Below are positions 60,001-64,000 of a stretch of 64,000 nt of DNA, piece by piece. Source of the DNA: Montifringilla adamsi (taxonomy: Eukaryota; Chordata; Aves; Passeriformes; Passeridae). The translations under genes were made by a program, and so were the position numbers. Location: positions 4,087,677 to 4,151,676 of the forward strand of contig JAGGNK010008670.1 in NCBI GenBank assembly GCA_017590115.1, given 5' to 3'. The notes below the pieces were generated by a model, which was not told where the DNA came from, searched no databases, and was given only the letters and a program-made list of their open reading frames with translations. How positions within the stretch are numbered: position 1 is the first letter of the stretch; each line of letters starts with the position of its first letter.

Positions 60001-61901
60001 ATTCCCATTCCAGCTGTACTAAACCCCTTATCCCTACAGCTGGATCCCAAAAGCACAGGGGAGGTGCAGACCAGGTAAAGGATGGAGCAGTGAGTTTGGA
60101 GCTCTGGCTGAATGGGGGGAGCAGGAATTTGCAGGTGAATGCAGAGTGAGGCCGGAGTGTCTTAACAATGTGAAAGGAAACAGAAGGATGCTACCAATTT
60201 CCTAATGAGCACTTCTCTTGCTGCCCTCTGTGAGCTTTGTTGGACAGGTATCAGCAAGAGAAAGCTCTGCCCTGGTTGTCACCCATGTGTTCCTCAGGGT
60301 TGCTCTGCAGGAGGATGCTGGATGCTCTCCTCAGAGACTGGACTACAGAGGTTTTGGGTTTTTTTGCCAGAAATCACCCCATGAGCTTGATATGAGCACT
60401 CTGGAGCTCCCAACTAAACATGGGCCCAGTGAAAAGCTTGTGGCCCTCACAATGCTTGGGACAGCCCAAGCACATCTGTGGTCTGAACTGGCAATCTAAA
60501 GCCATGGATCACAGCTCCCTCAGCCAGAGCCGAACAGACCCAAAAGCAGAGCTCTCTGCCCCTCAAGCTGTGACCATCTCCTTTGCTGGGCCACCTGCCT
60601 GTATCCTGCACCTCCCCTTCCCTGCTCCAGGAGAAGGGAGATGAAGTGCAGTCAGCAGGTAAAGGAAGCAAACTGTTGAAAGCAGATTAAACTGGTTTGA
60701 TTCCAGAATAAACCACTCCAGCTCCCCTGGGAGCTTCCCTCTGACACCAGTGAGCAAGCTCTGTCTGAGCTGGCACCACCCAGGGCTTGTGCAAGGCCGA
60801 GCAGGTGAATGACTGGGTGAAAGCACGAGAGGAGCACCTGATATTGTCACGAGGACGTTGAGGCCCTCGAGCACGTCCATCTGCTGGAAGCGCCGCCTGT
60901 TGATGAGGTTGTAGACCTTGCCCTGCCCGCTTCGGTCCAGCAGCATCAGGCCGTTCTCCGTGCCCACCAGCAGATTCACACCTGGAGAGGAGAGCAGAGG
61001 GCCATGGGTGCCAGGAGCTGCTCCCAAGACAACACCCCGAGCTCATCTCTGCTGCCACCAGAAGTGTGACTGACCCAGCTGAGGCTGGGATCCTCCCATG
61101 GACAGGAAGGGTCACTCAGCAGCGCGGGGGGACGCGACCCTTGGGGGATGGAGAAGGAGCCAAGCAGAGGCAGGGGCGCATTCCCACACATTCCCACCAC
61201 CCCGGAGCCCCACGGAGGGCAGGGCGTGCCCAGGGCTTACCCCAGAGAGCAGCACAGAGAATCTCGGAGTTGAAGCGCTTCTTGTACTTGCGGATCTCGG
61301 GGGTGTCGCTGTGGGGACGGATGTTGGTGGGGTTCACGTTCACCACCGAGATCTTGCGCGCCTCGTTCAGCTTGGCCTGCTCCTGCCTGAGCAGCTCGCT
61401 GGTGAACAGGGCTGGCAGGGGAACACAGGAGGACAGGGAGAGGTGATGGGTTAAATGTTCTGGCACCTCTTTTTTGGGACAGAATGATAGTATTTGGTTT
61501 ATTTTTCCATGTCATTACTGCGTTACAAGATATTAGTTTGCCCAAGCAGACAGGAGGGTGGATTTCTGCTGCTCCCTATTTCCTCCCAGATCTTTCTGGT
61601 GGCATTTTGCTGGGGGGGAGAAGAAGTTGGATGGCAGCTAGAGAGGGCAAGGATACAGACACCAGCTATAGACACCAGCTATGTCTGGAGTGAGTGAAAT
61701 GTGAGAGGTTCACTGGGGTTATTCAGGCTCCCTGACCTGCTTTCCACAAGGCCCTCCCATCTCAAACTGGCCACACTGGCTCTTACGATTAGCAGATGAC
61801 TCTTCATCCTCATCTTCATCTTCATCAGTAGGTGAGGTCTGATACACTCTGGTGTCCACAAAGGGGGTGAAAGAGGCTTTGGTGCTACTTCCCATGCCAT
61901 A
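53984..61901 (-). CDS. TNIK: TNIK, TRAF2- and NCK-interacting kinase (3' part: last nine coding exons, 399 residues)
   Basis: STE20-family germinal-centre kinase that acts with TCF4/beta-catenin in Wnt signalling and in cytoskeletal and neuronal signalling through JNK and Rap2. The kinase domain and middle linker lie beyond 64,000. Exons: 61901-61787, 61411-61241, 60981-60838, 59284-59150, 58912-58812, 57555-57406, 56498-56339, 55739-55600, 54067-53984. The sum is 1200 nt and every phase closes. The first exon here ends the linker with an acidic run ([13 protein letters not shown]). The rest is the CNH (citron homology) domain, a beta-propeller-like protein-binding region: [82 protein letters not shown] block, [39 protein letters not shown]. 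The ending [11 protein letters not shown] and the [14 protein letters not shown] block fit TNIK, whereas MAP4K4/MINK1 end differently. Confidence 0.97.
55600..55739 (-). CDS. TNIK: TNIK CNH exon ([13 protein letters not shown])
   Basis: 140 nt between acceptor TTTTGACAG and donor GTAAGT. It encodes [20 protein letters not shown] through [11 protein letters not shown]. The preceding Ala codon is split G|CC. Confidence 0.96.
56339..56498 (-). CDS. TNIK: TNIK CNH exon ([14 protein letters not shown])
   Basis: 160 nt. The acceptor TTACCTGCAG precedes [20 protein letters not shown]. The exon ends WGEMPTSV with donor GTAGGT. The frame stays open further upstream, but the conserved protein fixes the border at 56,498. 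Confidence 0.95.
57406..57555 (-). CDS. TNIK: TNIK CNH exon ([11 protein letters not shown])
   Basis: 150 nt, phase 0. It encodes [20 protein letters not shown] through [10 protein letters not shown], donor GTGAGT. The acceptor that keeps frame is the weak TTATAAAAG at 57,556. A much better-looking acceptor, TCTTTTGCAG, lies 10 nt inside the exon and would shift the frame. Confidence 0.9.
58812..58912 (-). CDS. TNIK: TNIK CNH exon ([14 protein letters not shown])
   Basis: 101 nt between acceptor TTTATTTTAG and donor GTATGT. It encodes [20 protein letters not shown] and [13 protein letters not shown]. The first Val codon is split G|TG. Confidence 0.96.
59150..59284 (-). CDS. TNIK: TNIK CNH exon ([14 protein letters not shown])
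   Basis: 135 nt between acceptor TTTGCCAACAG and donor GTGAGT. It encodes [20 protein letters not shown], then [20 protein letters not shown]. Confidence 0.96.
60838..60981 (-). CDS. TNIK: TNIK CNH exon ([13 protein letters not shown])
   Basis: 144 nt. It encodes [20 protein letters not shown] and [17 protein letters not shown]. The donor reads CAG|GTGCTC, weak after the GT but the only one that keeps phase with the next exon. Confidence 0.95.
61241..61411 (-). CDS. TNIK: TNIK exon entering the CNH domain ([11 protein letters not shown])
   Basis: 171 nt between acceptor CCCCTGCCAG and donor GTAAGC. It encodes [39 protein letters not shown] and [11 protein letters not shown]. Confidence 0.96.
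61787..61901 (-). CDS. TNIK: TNIK linker exon with acidic run (most 5' exon in the window)
   Basis: 115 nt between acceptor CATTTTCTAG and donor GTAAGA. It encodes [20 protein letters not shown] and [18 protein letters not shown]. The acidic run comes from GATGAA-type hexamer repeats. The exon ends AAT C, so the residues at the junction are Asn-Pro. Confidence 0.93.
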
Positions 61902-64000
61902 CTAGAAAATGAACAGCAAGAGAGGGCTCAGTGCACAGAAGTAACACCCGTGTACATCTGAGACTTTCTAATTTAGCAAATGGTGCCTGCCTCTGTGCTG
62001 CCCTTTTTGAGCCCTCAATGAACATCTGCTCCTCCTCCCCATAACTAATCAGAAGCAAACAGTAAATTGGATTTCTGTGTGTTTGTGAATGACAGAAAAC
62101 GGAGGAGCAGGGCCTGGCTCTGCTCTCTCCTCACAGGCAGAAGCACAGCCATGAGGACAGTCAGCAGAGAAGCCACAAGGCCAGAGGAAGAAGCCAGGGC
62201 AGGTAAAATCCAACCCAGAATCACAGCATCATTTAGACTGATCATCTAAGATCATCAATCCCCCTGTTTACTTGTCTGCATGTCACACACATGCCTTAAA
62301 CCTTCTCTGGGATACGAGGCAGGCGAGGGTTTGCTTTTCCCACTTTCCCATTCCTGCTGAGGTTGGCAGGATGGTGCTGGGAGTCCCTGTGAAGCCCTGG
62401 CCTGGGGCAGCTGGCACAGTTTTAAACTATGCCCAGCACTTCAAGTGGGACTGCAGAAAGGGGCATTTCTAAGTTAACAAAACTTAACCTGAGGGTATCA
62501 CAGGAAATGTCAGAGCCAATGCTTTGCTGAGGGAATCTGGGGATGAACAAACTGCAGTGTCACACTGCTTTCTTTTTAAAACCATTGCTTTAAGGCAGAA
62601 AACAAGGCTAAGACCTCCTTCCAAGCAAAAGGAAATCCTTGCCTTTGGAGTAAAAGTGATGTGAATTCCCCCCCTTCTTTGAGCAGCTTATCCTTCCTAC
62701 TGCAGCATTTACCCAGGACACGCTTTATGGATGAGCTCAGTTTAGAGCTGCAACAGCAGCAAACCCAGCTCACTCTGCAGCACCACTACAGCTCACGTTT
62801 TTCTTCTCTGGGACATTGTCCTTCTTCTGAAATAAATCTTCCTCAGCTTTCACCCAGTCACCAAGCCTCGGCTGCTCCCCATGCCCTGTGTGACAGCTGC
62901 CATGGGGACAAGTCCCCCATGCCTGGGGAGATGTGCCATGGGGAACACCACGATCCTGGCACAGCCCCACTGAAACCAGGCTGGGCCTGTGCCTGTCCTC
63001 CAGTGATCCATAAAAGGATTCAAGGGCACAAAAAACCAGGTGTGGGAGCAGCTTCGTGGCTCATGACTTTTCCAAGCATTTTGGGGCAGGCATCCACGGG
63101 CGAGCCAGCATCCATGCCAAAATCAGGCTGTGCATCCTGCTTCCCTCCCAGCCCTATTCCCTGTCAGCCTGGCTGTTTCCATAGAAACAGGATGGATTTC
63201 TAAACAGAACATGGTAACTGAAGGAGTTAACAGCCTGCAGCAGGGAAGGCTGCGGGCACAGACACCTCTGCTTTGTGCTTGTCTCCTATCCAAGAAATAC
63301 ACAGATTTTTTCCCTGTGCTGAATGTCTTTTCCATAAAACAATAGCAATTTAAGGAAGAGAAGATTTCAGTTTTTGCAGGGATTTCCAGCTGAGAGCCAG
63401 GTGCTTTCCAGCAAATGAATTACAAAGAACCCCCTCATCCCAATGCACCGAGCATTTTTCCTTGCTCACATTCAGTTATTCTCCTCAGAAGATGACATTT
63501 TAATAGCTTCCAAGGCTGATATTTAAATATTAAGACTTCATCTTCCCCCAGGTCCTGTTCAACAGCCTATAAACCTGTGTGGTGGCTTACAAAGAGCATC
63601 AAACTGCAGGCTGTCTTGCTTGCATGAGTCACCTGGAAGCCCGTGAACAAAATCCCCAAGTTTCCACTCACACCCACTCCCTGCTCAGTCAATGCTAAAA
63701 ATACAATTTTAGAAATGGAGATCATCTTTTTGGTGGATATTCTATCAATGAATACATTTAAACCCAATCCCAGGCTGCATTTCAGCAGCCCCAGGATGAC
63801 TGTGGAAGGTGTTACTTTCAGGATCGACTCTCTCATTCCTGCTTTTAATGCCAATGAGGAAACAGATAAAAACTTGAGGTCAAGTCAGGCACCATCTGTT
63901 CTTACGTTTTATCAATGCCCAATTCCAAGAAATTTTTATTTTTATACAGCTAGTAAAAGCACACCATAGAGTGAGAACACCATTTCTATGAAAGAACACA
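61902..64000 (-). other. TNIK: TNIK intron (continues beyond the window)
   Basis: No further TNIK exon could be recognised in the last 2.1 kb on the minus strand. The open frames (for example 62,661-63,203 +, 180 codons) match nothing known to me. The next exon upstream must lie beyond 64,000. Confidence 0.6.

Noticed and set aside
62661..63203. 180-codon plus-strand open frame in the TNIK intron
   Set aside because: Antisense within an intron, low-complexity Gln/Ser start, no recognisable family.
1..64000. CRISPR arrays, operons, insertion sequences, phage or plasmid genes
   Set aside because: No regularly spaced direct repeats and no prokaryotic gene structure. The window is clearly vertebrate nuclear DNA.

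Overview
The window is ordinary vertebrate nuclear DNA, almost certainly avian and probably from a songbird. The evidence is split genes with GT-AG introns, two CpG-island promoters, several copies of the avian LINE CR1, a solo LTR of a type I associate with passerine genomes, and the block TNIK - SLC2A2 - EIF5A2 - RPL22L1, which has the same order and orientation as on human 3q26. All four genes lie on the minus strand, so transcription runs from high to low coordinates. I see no bacterial, viral, CRISPR or plasmid content.

Layout. 1-21,990: gene-poor DNA downstream of RPL22L1, with CR1 pieces, homopolymers and one solo LTR (about 18,475-18,926). 21,990-24,070: RPL22L1 (122 aa, 4 coding exons) with a TATA + CRE + 5'TOP promoter in a CpG island. 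Its start codon and first splice donor lie inside a 43-bp tandem duplication. 24,350-31,711: EIF5A2 (153 aa, 4 coding exons) with an apparently 3.7-kb 3'UTR that ends about 280 bp before the RPL22L1 start site. Its CpG-island promoter (to about 32,170) has three CACGTG E-boxes. 32,417-32,857: a CR1 3' end. 32,858-39,005: intergenic DNA plus the undefined SLC2A2 3'UTR. 39,006-47,986: SLC2A2 (GLUT2), 11 coding exons and 541 codons as modelled, with an uncertain N-terminus. 47,987-52,145: spacer containing the SLC2A2 5' flank. 52,150-64,000: the 3' end of TNIK, with nine coding exons for the last 399 residues (citron-homology domain). The rest of TNIK lies beyond 64,000.

Every intron phase closes in all four gene models, and three of the four proteins are the length or C-terminal part expected for the family. 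The genes do not form a pathway: a ribosomal protein paralogue, a hypusinated translation factor, a glucose transporter and a signalling kinase. RPL22L1 and EIF5A2 are both translation genes and sit head to tail very closely.

I did not find a new biological system. The best leads are the duplicated start-codon/donor cassette of RPL22L1, the extended predicted N-terminus of SLC2A2, two competing splice acceptors 10 nt apart in TNIK, and the tight EIF5A2/RPL22L1 junction. All motif work was done by eye, without alignment or database search.
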